Assembly: GCF_000092425.1 (NCBI RefSeq) | Contig: NC_014221.1 | Span: 556,001 to 620,000 of the forward strand | Reading direction: 5' to 3' | Length of the DNA stretch: 64,000 bases | Origin: Truepera radiovictrix DSM 17093 | GTDB taxonomy: Bacteria; Deinococcota; Deinococci; Deinococcales; Trueperaceae | Shown: one piece after another, positions 1 to 9,410 of the stretch | Layout of the letters: each line of letters starts with the position of its first letter | Numbering within the stretch: position 1 is the first letter of the stretch | Made by a program: the position numbers and the translations under genes | The notes under the pieces: generated by a model | What the model was told of the DNA's origin: nothing | Seen by the model: only the letters and a program-made list of their open reading frames with translations | Database searches by the model: none

Positions 1-635
1 AGGTGCGCGACATAGACCCCGACGTGCTCCGCCGCCGTATCGGGCTGGTCACCCAAGAGGTGCAGCTCTTTCACGCCTCGGTGCGCGACAACCTGACGTT
101 TTTCGATCCGACCGTGCCGGACGAACGCATCACCGCCGTGCTGCACGACCTGGGTTTAGGGTCTTGGCTGGCGGGGTTGGAAAACGGTCTGGATACCCTC
201 CTCGCCGCAGGCGGTAGCGGCCTCTCAGCGGGGCAGGCGCAGCTGTTGGCGTTCGCGCGCGTCTTTCTCACAGATCCCGGTTTGGTCATCCTGGACGAGC
301 CCTCGTCGCGCCTCGACCCGGCGACCGAAGCGCTTTTAGAGCGCGCCGTGGACAGGTTGCTGGCGGGCCGAACGGCCATCATCATCGCCCACCGCCTAAA
401 GACCGTGCGCCGCGCCGACGACATCTTGGTGTTGGAGGGCGGCCGGGTGCTCGAGCACGGCCCGCGCGCGCGGTTGGCCCGCGACCCCCGTTCGCGCTTC
501 TATCGGCTGTTGCGCGCGGGTGGGGAGGGCTCAGGGGCGACGTTGCAGGCGTCCCTCACGGCGCGAGACGACCCGAACGAGCTAGACGACCCTTTCGGCG
601 CCGAGTTCGAGGGCGCGACCAAGGAGCTGGCATGA
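1..635 (+). CDS. ABC transporter ATP-binding protein, 3' part
   Basis: This is the C-terminal part of an ABC exporter subunit whose start lies left of the window; the frame is open from base 1. Visible motifs, in order, are the Q-loop region ([10 protein letters not shown]), a signature variant [13 protein letters not shown], Walker B with catalytic glutamate ([12 protein letters not shown]) and the H-loop (IIAHRL). The signature has A instead of the second G (LSAGQ for LSGGQ), which still fits the family. Its TGA overlaps the ATG of the next gene (ATGA), so the two subunits are probably translated together as a heterodimeric exporter in the inner membrane. The substrate cannot be told from the sequence. 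Confidence 0.9.
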   Translation, partial: VRDIDPDVLRRRIGLVTQEVQLFHASVRDNLTFFDPTVPDERITAVLHDLGLGSWLAGLENGLDTLLAAGGSGLSAGQAQLLAFARVFLTDPGLVILDEPSSRLDPATEALLERAVDRLLAGRTAIIIAHRLKTVRRADDILVLEGGRVLEHGPRARLARDPRSRFYRLLRAGGEGSGATLQASLTARDDPNELDDPFGAEFEGATKELA

Positions 636-2455
636 GTACGCAGACCGCTTCACGAGCCCCGTCCCAGACGGCAGGGCATCCCTCATGGACCACCGCCCGC
701 TTGATGCGGCGGCTCCTGGGCTACCGCACGGGCTACTTCGGGCTCAACATCATTCTCTGGATCCTCATCCACCTGACGCCCGCGGCGTTTCCGGTGCTTA
801 TCCAGGGCCTTTTCGACGCGCTCGCCGGCGCATCCCCCTTCGGTCTAAACGCCTGGAGCTTTCTGGCGCTGCTGACCGCTCTAAACCTCGGGCGCATCGG
901 GCTCTTTTTCGCCGGCATCTGGACCTGGGCGACCTACTGGCACGAGCTGAGCTTGCTCTTACGCCGCAACCTCATCGACCACCTCGTGCGCGCACCGGGG
1001 TCGCGGGTCCTGCCCGACTCGCCCTCGGAGGCGGTGAGCCGCTTTCGCGACGACGTCGATGAGGTGACGCTCTACGTCGAAAGCTGGGTGGACTTCGGCG
1101 GGCTGGCCCTCTACGCCGTCGCCGCCGCCGCCCTGATGGCGAGCGTAAACCCGTCCATCACGCTCCTCGTCTTCGCTCCGCTCATCGGGATGGTGCTCCT
1201 CACGCGCGCCTTTACGGAGCGCATCCGCCACTACCGCCGCCGCAGCCGCGCGGCGACGGGGCGCGTCACCGACTTTATCGGCGAGACCTTCGCGGCGGTG
1301 CAGGCGGTCAAGATCGCGGGGGCCGAGGACCGAGTGGTGCGGCACTTCGAGGGGCTCAACCGCACGCGCCGCGCCGCGGCCCTTAAAGACGTCCTCTTGA
1401 CCGAGGTCTTGCGCGGCGTCAACGTCAACATGATGACGATCACTACCGGCATCATCTTGCTCGTCGCCGCTGGACCGATGCTGCGGGGGAGCTTTTCGGT
1501 CGGCGACTTCGCGCTCTTCGTGGCCTTCTTGCCGCGCCTGACGAACGTCATGGCCTTTATGGGCGACCTGCTGGCGCAGCACAAGCGCACGGGAGTGTCG
1601 TTCGAGCGGATGCAGTGGCTTTTGCAGGACGCGCCGCCCGAAAAGCTCGTGGCGCGCGACCCGCTCGATCTGCGGGGTGAGGTGCCAGAGGTGCCGCAGC
1701 CGCACCCCGAGCCGGGTGAGCAGCTGGCGAGGCTCGAGGTGCGGGGCCTCACCTGCCACCACCCCGGCACTGCAAACGGCGTGACGGACGTTACTTTCGC
1801 TCTGGAGCGCGGTTCGTTCACGGTTATCACCGGGCGCGTCGGCAGCGGCAAGACGACCCTGCTGCGCGCGCTCATGGGCCTCCTGCCCAAGGCGTCGGGG
1901 GAGATCCTCTGGAACGGCCAGCCGGTTCAGGACCCCGCGTCGTGGTTCGTGCCGCCCAGAAGCGCCTACACCGCGCAGGTGCCGCGCCTGTTCTCCGACA
2001 CCCTGCGCCACAACATCCTGATGGGGCGCACCGGCGACGGGAGCGCGCAAGTCCTGCAAGACGCGCTCGAGCTCGCGGTGATGACGCCGGACGTGCGGCG
2101 TTTGGAGCACGGCCTAGACACCCCGGTGGGCACGCGCGGCGTCAAGCTCTCGGGCGGGCAGGTGCAGCGCGCGTCGGCGGCGCGGATGTTTTTGCGCGGC
2201 GCGGAGCTGCTCGTCTTCGACGACCTCTCCTCGGCGCTCGACGTCGAGACCGAGCAGCGCCTCTGGGCGCAGCTCTTCGCCCGCCGAGCGACCTGCTTGG
2301 TCGTCTCGCACCGCCGCGCCGCCTTGGAGCGCGCCGACCACATCGTCGTCTTGGAGGGCGGGCGCGTCGCGGCACAGGGGACGCTAGCGGCGCTGCTCGA
2401 GGCGTCGCCGGAGATGCGGCGGCTCTGGGCGGAGGAGGGCGTGGGCGAGGGCTAA
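632..2455 (+). CDS. ABC exporter, fused permease and ATPase
   Basis: A 607-residue half-transporter. Residues about 25-330 are a membrane domain with several hydrophobic helices; residues about 365-600 are the nucleotide-binding domain with Walker [11 protein letters not shown], signature [13 protein letters not shown], Walker [14 protein letters not shown] and H-loop VVSHRRA. The residue after Walker B is D (FDDL) where most active ABC ATPases have E, so this may be the degenerate site of a heterodimer whose partner, the upstream gene with LDEP, keeps the canonical site. The start ATG overlaps the upstream stop by 4 nt. The exported compound is unknown. Confidence 0.92.
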   Translation: MSTQTASRAPSQTAGHPSWTTARLMRRLLGYRTGYFGLNIILWILIHLTPAAFPVLIQGLFDALAGASPFGLNAWSFLALLTALNLGRIGLFFAGIWTWATYWHELSLLLRRNLIDHLVRAPGSRVLPDSPSEAVSRFRDDVDEVTLYVESWVDFGGLALYAVAAAALMASVNPSITLLVFAPLIGMVLLTRAFTERIRHYRRRSRAATGRVTDFIGETFAAVQAVKIAGAEDRVVRHFEGLNRTRRAAALKDVLLTEVLRGVNVNMMTITTGIILLVAAGPMLRGSFSVGDFALFVAFLPRLTNVMAFMGDLLAQHKRTGVSFERMQWLLQDAPPEKLVARDPLDLRGEVPEVPQPHPEPGEQLARLEVRGLTCHHPGTANGVTDVTFALERGSFTVITGRVGSGKTTLLRALMGLLPKASGEILWNGQPVQDPASWFVPPRSAYTAQVPRLFSDTLRHNILMGRTGDGSAQVLQDALELAVMTPDVRRLEHGLDTPVGTRGVKLSGGQVQRASAARMFLRGAELLVFDDLSSALDVETEQRLWAQLFARRATCLVVSHRRAALERADHIVVLEGGRVAAQGTLAALLEASPEMRRLWAEEGVGEG

Positions 2456-2532
2456 GGTTGCCACTAGGGGTCGGAAGCCTCGCGTTCCTCGGTTACGGCC
2501 GGACGCTCACCGGGTCGCGCGGTGGGGATGGC

Positions 2533-4299
2533 TCAAGGCGGTGCGCCCGCCTCCGCTGCGCCGAAAGACCGTCTAAAGGCGTTTTGAAGCTGCACCTCGA
2601 CCCAACCGTGCACGCTGTTGACTAGCCAGACGCGGGAGGCGTCTAAGAGGTCGTGCTTAAACAGAGGGCGCTCGGTGATCTCACCCGCCTCGAGCAGCTC
2701 GGCGCGAAAAGTCCCGGCGAGCAGGCCGGCCTCGCGCGGCGGGGTGAGGCGCTCGCCACGGCGTTCGACGACGAGGTTGCCGATGGTGAACTCGGTGAGC
2801 TCGCCGCGCCCGTTCCACAAGAGCACGTCGAAGGCGTCCGGAAAGGCGCGGCGGTGACGTGCGTAGACCTCCCGGTGGGTGGTCTTGTGGTAGAGGAAGG
2901 GGTCGCGGGGGTCGATGGGGGTGCGGGCGAGGGCGACGGGTGGTCGTTCCGGCGGGGGCGCGTAGGGGGTGCTCTCGACCGCGACGCCGCTGTGCGAGAG
3001 GCGCGCCCGCACGCGCCGCCGCTCACCGCGAAAGGCCTCGGCGTGCGCCATGAGGGCGCGCTGCAGGGCACGCGCGTCGAACGCGACGCCGAAAAAGCGC
3101 GCCGAGGTCTCCATGCGCCGTAGGTGCCGCGCCAGCAGGGTGTAGCGCGCCCCGTCCCAGAGGAGGGTCTCGAGCAGCTCGACCTCGGGGCGCGGGCGGG
3201 TGATGGCGGCGGCTTTGGTTGCCAGCTCCTCGTACTCGGCCTCCGCCCGCGCGTCGTAGGTGACGCCGCTCCCGACGCCGTACTCGGCGCGCCCGTCGGG
3301 GGTAACGACGAGCGTGCGGATGGGGACGCTAAAGCGCATCTCGCCGTGGGGGGTGACGAAACCGATCGCGCCGCAGTAGACGCCGCGAGGGGTAGTTTCA
3401 AGGCGGCGCAGGAGCTGCATGGTGCTGACTTTGGGCGCGCCCGTGACCGACCCGCAGGGGAAGAGCGCCCGGAAGAGCGCCCACAGCGTCGGCCGCTCCG
3501 GGAGGTCGGCGGTAACCGTCGAGGTCAGGGTGTGAAACGTCGGGTAGGTCTCGAGGCTTAAAAGCGCTGGCACCCGCACCCCGCCGGGGCGCGCGAGCTT
3601 GCCGAGGTCGTTGCGCAAAAGGTCGACGATCATCACGTTTTCGGCGCGCTCTTTGGGGCTCGCCAGAAGCGCCCGCTGCTGCGCCTCGTCCTCCTCCAAC
3701 CAGCGCCCGCGCGCCGCAGTGCCCTTCATCGGCCGCGCCGTGACGCGCGTTCCGCGCACGCTAAAAAACAGCTCGGGGGAGAGCGAGAGGAGGTGCGCCT
3801 CGCCGAGCTCGAGGTAGCTCGCGTAGGGTGGTGCGTGCACCCGCCGGAGCGCTTCGTAGAGCGCGAAGAGGTTCTCGGAGGAAGGCTCGCGCACCCGCCC
3901 GCGCAGCCGCACCGTGTAGTTGGCCTGGTAGGTCACGCCGTCGGCGATCGCCCCTTGGATGGCGGCGACCGCGCGGGCGTACGCTTCGGGCGAGGTGTCG
4001 AGCGCCCAACCGCCCATTCGGCTCGGCGGGCGCGCTGTCAAGGGGGCGCTCCCCGTCGGCGCCTCGTAGAGGCCGAACCAGACGAGCGGCAGCGGGCCGG
4101 GGGGGTGCGTCCTGAGCGCCTCGTCGAAAGCGGGCGCCGCTTCGTAGGCCACGAACCCTGCCGCGTAGAGTCCCCCGCTCACGGCCCGCTGCACGGCCGC
4201 GAACGCCCCCGCGACCTCGCCGAGGCGGTCCGCACGGATGACCTCCAGGGGGCGCCCAAAGACCCGCCGCGGTCCAGGGGAGAAGTCGAACACCAGCAC
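2533..4299 (-). CDS. pabB: Aminodeoxychorismate synthase component I fused to ADC lyase
   Basis: A bifunctional folate-pathway enzyme of about 588 residues. The N-terminal two thirds is the chorismate-binding PabB domain (MKGTAARG, NVMIVDLLRNDLGKLA, FHTLTSTV, GSVTGAPK), which aminates chorismate to aminodeoxychorismate with a PabA partner not seen here. The C-terminal third is a PabC-like class IV aminotransferase-fold lyase (YHKTTHREVYARHRRAF, ELTEFTIGNLVVE) that releases p-aminobenzoate using PLP. I chose GTG at 4299: the protein then begins VLVFDFSPG, and TACGAT lies 6 nt upstream, fitting a leaderless promoter. An open frame extends to 4416 but would run deep into the divergent ltaE gene. 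PabB-PabC fusions are well known. Confidence 0.9.
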   Translation of the reverse strand: MLVFDFSPGPRRVFGRPLEVIRADRLGEVAGAFAAVQRAVSGGLYAAGFVAYEAAPAFDEALRTHPPGPLPLVWFGLYEAPTGSAPLTARPPSRMGGWALDTSPEAYARAVAAIQGAIADGVTYQANYTVRLRGRVREPSSENLFALYEALRRVHAPPYASYLELGEAHLLSLSPELFFSVRGTRVTARPMKGTAARGRWLEEDEAQQRALLASPKERAENVMIVDLLRNDLGKLARPGGVRVPALLSLETYPTFHTLTSTVTADLPERPTLWALFRALFPCGSVTGAPKVSTMQLLRRLETTPRGVYCGAIGFVTPHGEMRFSVPIRTLVVTPDGRAEYGVGSGVTYDARAEAEYEELATKAAAITRPRPEVELLETLLWDGARYTLLARHLRRMETSARFFGVAFDARALQRALMAHAEAFRGERRRVRARLSHSGVAVESTPYAPPPERPPVALARTPIDPRDPFLYHKTTHREVYARHRRAFPDAFDVLLWNGRGELTEFTIGNLVVERRGERLTPPREAGLLAGTFRAELLEAGEITERPLFKHDLLDASRVWLVNSVHGWVEVQLQNAFRRSFGAAEAGAPP

Positions 4300-4304
4300 G
4301 GGTG

Positions 4305-4311
4305 TATCGTA
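4305..4311. promoter_or_regulatory. Overlapping divergent -10 boxes of pabBC and ltaE
   Basis: On the plus strand TATCGT (4305-4310) is followed by 5 nt and then the ltaE ATG. On the minus strand TACGAT (4311-4306) is followed by 6 nt and then the pabBC GTG. The two hexamers share five base pairs on opposite strands within a 16-bp gap between start codons. Both fit the TANNNT plus 5-7 nt leaderless pattern seen elsewhere in the window. Promoter activity is inferred. Confidence 0.55.
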
Positions 4312-4315
4312 GCCT

Positions 4316-5389
4316 ATGCCGAGGCGACCGAATGACGCCCCCACTGACGCACGCCCTATCGACCGCCGCCCCATCGACCTACGCTCCGACACCGTCACCC
4401 GCCCGACCCCCGCCATGCGCCGCGCGATGGCCGAAGCGGAGGTCGGCGACGACGTCTACGGCGAAGACCCGACGGTCAACCGCCTGCAGGAGGTGCTCGC
4501 TGAGCGCGCGGGCTTCGAGGCAGGGCTCCTCATGCCCACGGGGACGATGAGCAACCAGGTGGCCATCGCCGTGCACACGCGCCGCGGCGAGGAGGTCATC
4601 GTGCCGGAGGGGGCGCACGTCTACGAGTACGAGTTGGGCAGCATGGCGGTCGTCAGCGGCGCGCTGCCGCGCACCATTCCGGCGCCCTTGGGCGTCCCCG
4701 AAGCGGCGGCGGTGCGCGCGGCGGTGCACCGCAGCGTCCACCAGGCGCCGACGGGGCTGATTGTCCTCGAGAACACCCACAACCGAGCCGGCGGGACGGT
4801 CGTGCCGCTCGGGCGCTGCGCCGAGATCGCCACTGTTGCCCGCGAGGAGGGGCTGCCGCTCCACCTCGACGGCGCGCGCGCCTTTAACGCGGCGGCGGCC
4901 CTCGGCGTCTCGCTCGCCGAGGTCTGCCGCGGTTTCGATTCGGCCTCGCTCTGCCTCTCCAAGGGGCTCGCCGCCCCCGTCGGGACGGTGCTGCTGGGTT
5001 CGACGGCTTTTATCCGCGAGGCGCACCGCTACCGCAAGCTCCTAGGCGGCGGGATGCGGCAGGCCGGTGTGGTCGCGGCGGCGGGGCTGGTCGCCCTAGA
5101 CGAGATGAGCGCGCGGCTCGCCGAGGACCACGCGCGCGCCCGCGCGCTCGCCGAGGGGCTCGTGCGCCTAGGCGTCTCGGTCGACCTCGCGGCGGTGCAG
5201 ACGAACATGGTCTACCTCACGGTGCCGGACGCGCCCGCCTTGGCGGCGCGCCTCGCGCGCAAAGGGGTGCTCTGCGGGGCGCTAGGGCCGCAGAGCGTCC
5301 GCATGGTCACGCACTACGAGATCGGCGATGACGACGTCGCGCGCACCCTCGAGGCGGTCGAGGCGTGCCTCGAGGAGGCGCGGGTGTGA
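4316..5389 (+). CDS. ltaE: Low-specificity L-threonine aldolase
   Basis: A 357-residue PLP enzyme that splits threonine or allo-threonine to glycine and acetaldehyde in the cytoplasm. The family opening is clear ([12 protein letters not shown]), as are [15 protein letters not shown], the PLP-phosphate region ([11 protein letters not shown]) and the Schiff-base lysine in [12 protein letters not shown] (about K216). About 20 extra residues precede the usual start; the only in-frame start nearby is ATG 4316, which has a TANNNT box 5 nt upstream. The stop overlaps the aroE start by 4 nt (GTGA), so the two are co-translated. Confidence 0.93.
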   Translation: MPRRPNDAPTDARPIDRRPIDLRSDTVTRPTPAMRRAMAEAEVGDDVYGEDPTVNRLQEVLAERAGFEAGLLMPTGTMSNQVAIAVHTRRGEEVIVPEGAHVYEYELGSMAVVSGALPRTIPAPLGVPEAAAVRAAVHRSVHQAPTGLIVLENTHNRAGGTVVPLGRCAEIATVAREEGLPLHLDGARAFNAAAALGVSLAEVCRGFDSASLCLSKGLAAPVGTVLLGSTAFIREAHRYRKLLGGGMRQAGVVAAAGLVALDEMSARLAEDHARARALAEGLVRLGVSVDLAAVQTNMVYLTVPDAPALAARLARKGVLCGALGPQSVRMVTHYEIGDDDVARTLEAVEACLEEARV

Positions 5390-6216
5390 AGCGGGCCTTT
5401 TTGCTGGCGGGGTCGGCGAGCTACACGCTGAGCCCGGCGATGCACAACGCCGCCTTTCGGGCCCTCGGCGCCAGGGCGCACTACGAGGCGCTGGCGCTCG
5501 CGGCCGCCGAGCTGCCCGAGGCCGTGGCGCGTCTGCGCGACCCCGGGTGTCTCGGCGCCAACGTCACCATCCCTCACAAGCTGGCCGTTGTGCCCCTGCT
5601 CGACACCCTCAGCGAGGCGGCGCGGGCGACCGGGGCGGTCAACACCATCGTGAACCGCGGCGGCGCGCTCGAGGGCCACAACACCGACGCCGCGGGGTTT
5701 ATGCGGGCGCTCAAAGAGGACGGCGGCTACGACCCGGCGGGCCAGGAGGTCGTGCTGCTGGGCGCGGGCGGTTCGGCGCGGGCGGTGGCGTACGCCCTGT
5801 TGCGCTCGGGCGTGGCGCGCCTAGCCGTCTACAACCGCACGCTAGAGCGGGCGCACGCCTTGGCAAGGGCGCTTGGGCCCTACGGCGAGCTCGAGGTGCT
5901 CTCTCCAGCACAGCTGAAGGGGCGCGTGCGCAGCGCGGCGCTGCTCGTCAACACTACCTCCGTGGGGCTCTCTGGGGTGCAGGAGGGGGCGTCGCCGCTC
6001 CCGGAGGACGCGCTGCCCCGCGCCATGGTGTGCGACATCATCTACCGGCCGCCGCAGACGACGCTCCTTAAACGCGCCTCGGCGGCCGGGCTCGCGGTGC
6101 AAAACGGGTTGCCGATGCTCGTCTACCAGGGCGCCGAAGCGCTGACCCTGTGGACTGGTCTGCCAGCGCCCGTCGCGGTCATGCGGGCGGCGGCCGAGGC
6201 GGCGCTGGCCGCTTAG
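5386..6216 (+). CDS. aroE: Shikimate dehydrogenase
   Basis: A 276-residue NADP-dependent enzyme that reduces 3-dehydroshikimate to shikimate in the chorismate pathway. Diagnostic motifs are [16 protein letters not shown] with the catalytic lysine (about K65), HNTDAAGF with the catalytic aspartate (about D101) and the dinucleotide loop [12 protein letters not shown] start it at GTG 5386, which overlaps the ltaE stop; the open frame begins at 5365 but those codons lie inside ltaE. With pabBC on the other strand, it places two chorismate-related functions side by side. Confidence 0.94.
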   Translation: MKRAFLLAGSASYTLSPAMHNAAFRALGARAHYEALALAAAELPEAVARLRDPGCLGANVTIPHKLAVVPLLDTLSEAARATGAVNTIVNRGGALEGHNTDAAGFMRALKEDGGYDPAGQEVVLLGAGGSARAVAYALLRSGVARLAVYNRTLERAHALARALGPYGELEVLSPAQLKGRVRSAALLVNTTSVGLSGVQEGASPLPEDALPRAMVCDIIYRPPQTTLLKRASAAGLAVQNGLPMLVYQGAEALTLWTGLPAPVAVMRAAAEAALAA

Positions 6217-6785
6217 TGGCGGCCGTTCGGCGCCCGTCGGGTATCGCTGGTGTGGTTGGTGCGACATCTGCCGGTTGGGTGTGAACTACCAATACCTCTT
6301 AGTGCAACACCCCTCGAGGGGTGTAGGTGTCATTGGGAGCGCTTGGCGACGTGTGCGCGCCGCCGGTCAGCTGGTGCTCGCTCAACTACCGCCGTGGTGC
6401 TTTCTGCTCGTCATGCACTCTTTCTGCATCATACTCATCTTGTGTGACCGCTCACCTTTGCGCCCTGCACCTTGGAAAGCGCCTCTATGCTCCACGCTTG
6501 TATGAGAGATGGGTGGCCGACCCAGGAAGTTCTCTACGCCCGTGCAGGTAAAGAAAAGTTTCGCCTCGCCTCATAAAACTCACATATGGCCTTAACAATT
6601 TTAATTGTAGCGCAGGATAAGTTTGCCTCCGCTGAGCGGGTGGCCTCCCCTCGAGCAACCCACGGTGCCCTTAAAGCCTGTGGTGCGCGCACCTTGACCG
6701 CGTAGGTCCTCAAAGGGTGCTTAGGCCTGACCGGGGCGGTTTCTGGTCACACTTCCTGAAGCTGAGCAGCGGAGAGGACAAACAC
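6217..6785. other. 570-bp non-coding gap with palindromes
   Basis: No convincing gene is seen. It holds a perfect 18-bp palindrome (6307-6324) and an AT-rich island around 6580-6610 with the inverted repeat ACAATT-TT-AATTGT (6595-6608). Short open frames here lack ribosome-binding sites and recognisable composition. It is probably the regulatory region of the downstream lipoprotein gene. Confidence 0.5.
6307..6324. repeat. Perfect 18-bp palindrome
   Basis: The sequence ACACCCCTCGAGGGGTGT reads the same on both strands with no loop. The lack of a loop and of a following T-run argues against a terminator and for a dimeric-protein binding site. No binder can be named. Confidence 0.5.
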
Positions 6786-7937
6786 TTGAAACGTACGGCG
6801 AACCCCAAGGTGGCGCGCAGTAGCTGGGCAGGCGTCCTGACCCTCATTAGTCTTCTTTTTTTAGCGGCCTGTAGCAGCGGTTTAGAGCGCGAGCTTCCAG
6901 TTGAGTTGGCGCCGACAAATAGCAGGAGCGAGTGGCACAGCCGACTTTTAGCCAGCATGGAAAGGACGGGTATCGCGCCCGAGCTCGACCCCGTGCGGAT
7001 GGCTGACTCCGGCGATCTCTACGTCTACGGCCGGAACATGAACCACTACCTAACGAGCCTGATCCTGGCGTACCGGACGACGGGGGACCGGCGTTTGGTG
7101 CAGCAGATCGACACGGTGATGAACCGGATGCAGGGGACGCTGCGCGACACCACCGGCGACGGCTTTCGCAACTGGCGCTATCTCAGGAGCGGTTCGGGTA
7201 GCTTTTACGGACGCGACACCCACGAGATGGACGAGATGATGACGCACTCAGTGGTGGCGGCGGCGGCCTACACGCTGCGGCAGGCGGGCTTTAACAGCAG
7301 CGCGGACTTCTGGACGAACTACCTGCGCAACGACTTCGAGGCCAAGTGGCGTCGGCGCAAGGGGGTGCGTTCGGGCTTTCCGTTTTTGACGCGCAACCTG
7401 ATGCACCCGTACGTGCAGTGGATCCGCTACCACCACTACATGGGGAAGCTGACGGGCGACAGCGGCTACACGGCCGAGGCGCGGCGGATGGCGCGGATCG
7501 TGGAGAACAACATGCGCAGCGTCAACACGCCGTCGGGGACGGGGTACGTGTGGGACCACCGGGTACAGCTCTCAGGGCGAGCGAGCAACGGTTGCCAGCC
7601 GATGGTGTACGTGCGGCTGACGACGCAGGGGCTAGCGGACCTGGCGACGCAGGGGGTGTTCAGCAACACCTTTATGCAGCGCGTGGCCAACGGTATGGCC
7701 CATGTCGGCCTCAAGAGCACCGACGGGCAGCTCGCGGGCAACATCTGCGGGAGCGGAACCTATAGCAACCGCAGCGCTGTACGAAACTTCCCCTACGCTC
7801 AGATCGCCTCGTGGGATCGCTCAGGCCGTCTGCGTACCGCGGCTGAACGCGTCTACAACGCTACCGAGCGTCATAACCTCTCCCAGCCTCGGCTGTACAA
7901 TCTCCCAGCAACGATGGTCTTTACCTTGGGTCGGTAA
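6786..7937 (+). CDS. Lipoprotein of unknown function, probably alpha-helical
   Basis: A roughly 383-residue exported lipoprotein. TTG 6786 is chosen because GGAGAGG (6771-6777) lies 8 nt upstream and the product then begins with a basic stretch, a hydrophobic helix and the lipobox LAAC. The mature part is rich in aromatic and helical segments (YGRNMNHYLTSLILAYR, TGDGFRNWRYL, THEMDEMMTHSVVAAAAY, HPYVQWIRYHHYMGK), a rhythm recalling (alpha/alpha) toroid carbohydrate-active enzymes such as alginate or uronate lyases. That comparison is by impression only; I recognise no family. An intrinsic terminator follows at 7971-7993. Confidence 0.75.
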   Translation: MKRTANPKVARSSWAGVLTLISLLFLAACSSGLERELPVELAPTNSRSEWHSRLLASMERTGIAPELDPVRMADSGDLYVYGRNMNHYLTSLILAYRTTGDRRLVQQIDTVMNRMQGTLRDTTGDGFRNWRYLRSGSGSFYGRDTHEMDEMMTHSVVAAAAYTLRQAGFNSSADFWTNYLRNDFEAKWRRRKGVRSGFPFLTRNLMHPYVQWIRYHHYMGKLTGDSGYTAEARRMARIVENNMRSVNTPSGTGYVWDHRVQLSGRASNGCQPMVYVRLTTQGLADLATQGVFSNTFMQRVANGMAHVGLKSTDGQLAGNICGSGTYSNRSAVRNFPYAQIASWDRSGRLRTAAERVYNATERHNLSQPRLYNLPATMVFTLGR

Positions 7938-7970
7938 GACGCCCCAGTCAACGCCACGAGAAAAGCTGAT

Positions 7971-7996
7971 GGGCCCCGCAAGGGGTCCTTTTCGTT
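7971..7996 (+). terminator. Intrinsic terminator
   Basis: A 7-bp stem GGGCCCC/GGGGTCC (one G-U pair) closes a GCAA tetraloop and is followed by TTTTCGTT. It sits 34 bp after the stop of the lipoprotein gene. Confidence 0.8.
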
Positions 7997-8290
7997 GCAC
8001 CTTCAGAAACAGGGCAGTCCGGCGTGGGCTGACGGTGCTTGAGGAGGAGCGCCCTGGAGGTCTTCGGGGCGATCTCACTCAAAAAATTTAGATTTGACTA
8101 GCGGGTAAACGTAAAAACCCAGAGCACCAGCACTGAGGCGGGGCTTGTAGGGTGCAGCAAGAGAAACCGGCATGGCGATCTGTTTGGGGCACCGGTTGGA
8201 GCCTCATGCACGTTCGGGATGTTTCGCATTTAAGCCGTACCGAACTTCGGTTCTAATTCGGCACAGCGGCTCCGAGGACCCGAGAGGTCC
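7997..8290. other. Non-coding gap between convergent genes
   Basis: No gene is seen in about 300 bp. A hairpin GAGGACC-CGAGA-GGTCCTC (8274-8292) abuts the stop codon of the minus-strand phosphoesterase gene and may aid its termination, although no clear T-run follows on that strand. Confidence 0.4.
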
Positions 8291-9160
8291 TCAAACCTTT
8301 TGGGCGGTCAGCGTAAACAACGTCAGTTCCGGCAAGCAGTTGAGCCTCACCGGCGCGACGCTGCACCCGAGCCCGCGCGTCACGTAGAGCCGGTTGCCCA
8401 CCTTGCCGTGCCCCCGCACCCAGTCGTCGGTGTAGACCTCTCCGTCGCGCAACCAGGTGAGCAGAGACCAACCGGGGCCGAGGGGGAGCCTGACTTGTCC
8501 CCCGTGGGTGTGCCCCGCGACGGCGAAGGGCGCTGCGCACGCCGGCACGTTCGCAAACGAGCTCGGATGATGCATCATGACGATGCGTGGCGCCCCCTCG
8601 GGAACCGCCGCGAGGGCTTTCTCGGGGTCGTCGTGCCCCGGGGTGTGGGTGCCGATACCCACCAGATAGAGCGCTTCACCCGCTTCATTTTCGAGGCGCA
8701 CCGCTTCGTTTTCGAGCACCTGCACGTCTATCTCCTCCAAAGCCGAGGTGAGGCGCCTAGCGAGCTCGAGGTCAGGTGTATCTTTCTCGGTCGGCATGGC
8801 GTAGTCGTGGTTGCCCAAAACGGCGTAGCAGGGTAGTCCAGCATCCGTAAGAGGGCACAGCAGTTCGGTGACGGGTTCGATGGCCCGCGCGGTGTCATGG
8901 ATGAAGTCGCCGGCAATGAGCACGAGTGCGGGGCGCTCCTCTAGGACGCGCTCGACAGCTCGGCCCACGGTCGAGCGGTTGTCGCCGAAAAGTCCCACCT
9001 GAAAGTCCGCAAGGAGTGCGACCGTTGCCCCCTCCCAACTCGCGGGAAGCCCCGGCACGTGCGCCTTGTGCCGCTCCGTGACGAGCATGCGGGGCTCGAT
9101 AAGGGCTTGGATGACGCCGATCACGAACAGTCCGACGACCAAAAACACCCAGGGTGTCAT
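8291..9160 (-). CDS. Membrane-anchored calcineurin-like metallophosphoesterase
   Basis: A 289-residue protein with an N-terminal hydrophobic anchor (TPWVFLVVGLFVIGVIQALI) followed by a metallophosphoesterase domain: ADFQVG in place of the usual DxH, IAGDFIHD, VLGNHDYA, MHHPSSF and GHTHGGQVRLP. The layout matches the YkuE/YaeI-type membrane-associated phosphohydrolases, which act on membrane lipids or other phosphoesters. The first metal-binding motif has Q where H is usual, which may change metal use. The substrate is not predictable. Confidence 0.88.
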   Translation of the reverse strand: MTPWVFLVVGLFVIGVIQALIEPRMLVTERHKAHVPGLPASWEGATVALLADFQVGLFGDNRSTVGRAVERVLEERPALVLIAGDFIHDTARAIEPVTELLCPLTDAGLPCYAVLGNHDYAMPTEKDTPDLELARRLTSALEEIDVQVLENEAVRLENEAGEALYLVGIGTHTPGHDDPEKALAAVPEGAPRIVMMHHPSSFANVPACAAPFAVAGHTHGGQVRLPLGPGWSLLTWLRDGEVYTDDWVRGHGKVGNRLYVTRGLGCSVAPVRLNCLPELTLFTLTAQKV

Positions 9161-9410
9161 AGCACCGCTCGCTTACGCTCTAGACTCATCATTCTCGGTC
9201 AACCCCCATAGGCGCTTTTTCGGCCGAAGCTCCTCTACCTTAATACGCCGCCGTCAGGGCTTTTCAAGAGGGGTGCGGTAGGTTAAGCTACCCATTAAGG
9301 TTTTCTTAAGCTTGGGTTGGTTAGATGAGATGCCATGCAGAACAGTCCTCGGTACGGCGCACGCTGCGGGGTGGGCTGATGGCAAAAGCTATAGGGTCTT
9401 AGGAGGAAAG

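Noticed and set aside
6540-6716. Possible riboswitch or structured RNA before the unknown lipoprotein gene
   Set aside because: Several short helices can be drawn, but no known riboswitch core could be matched by eye.
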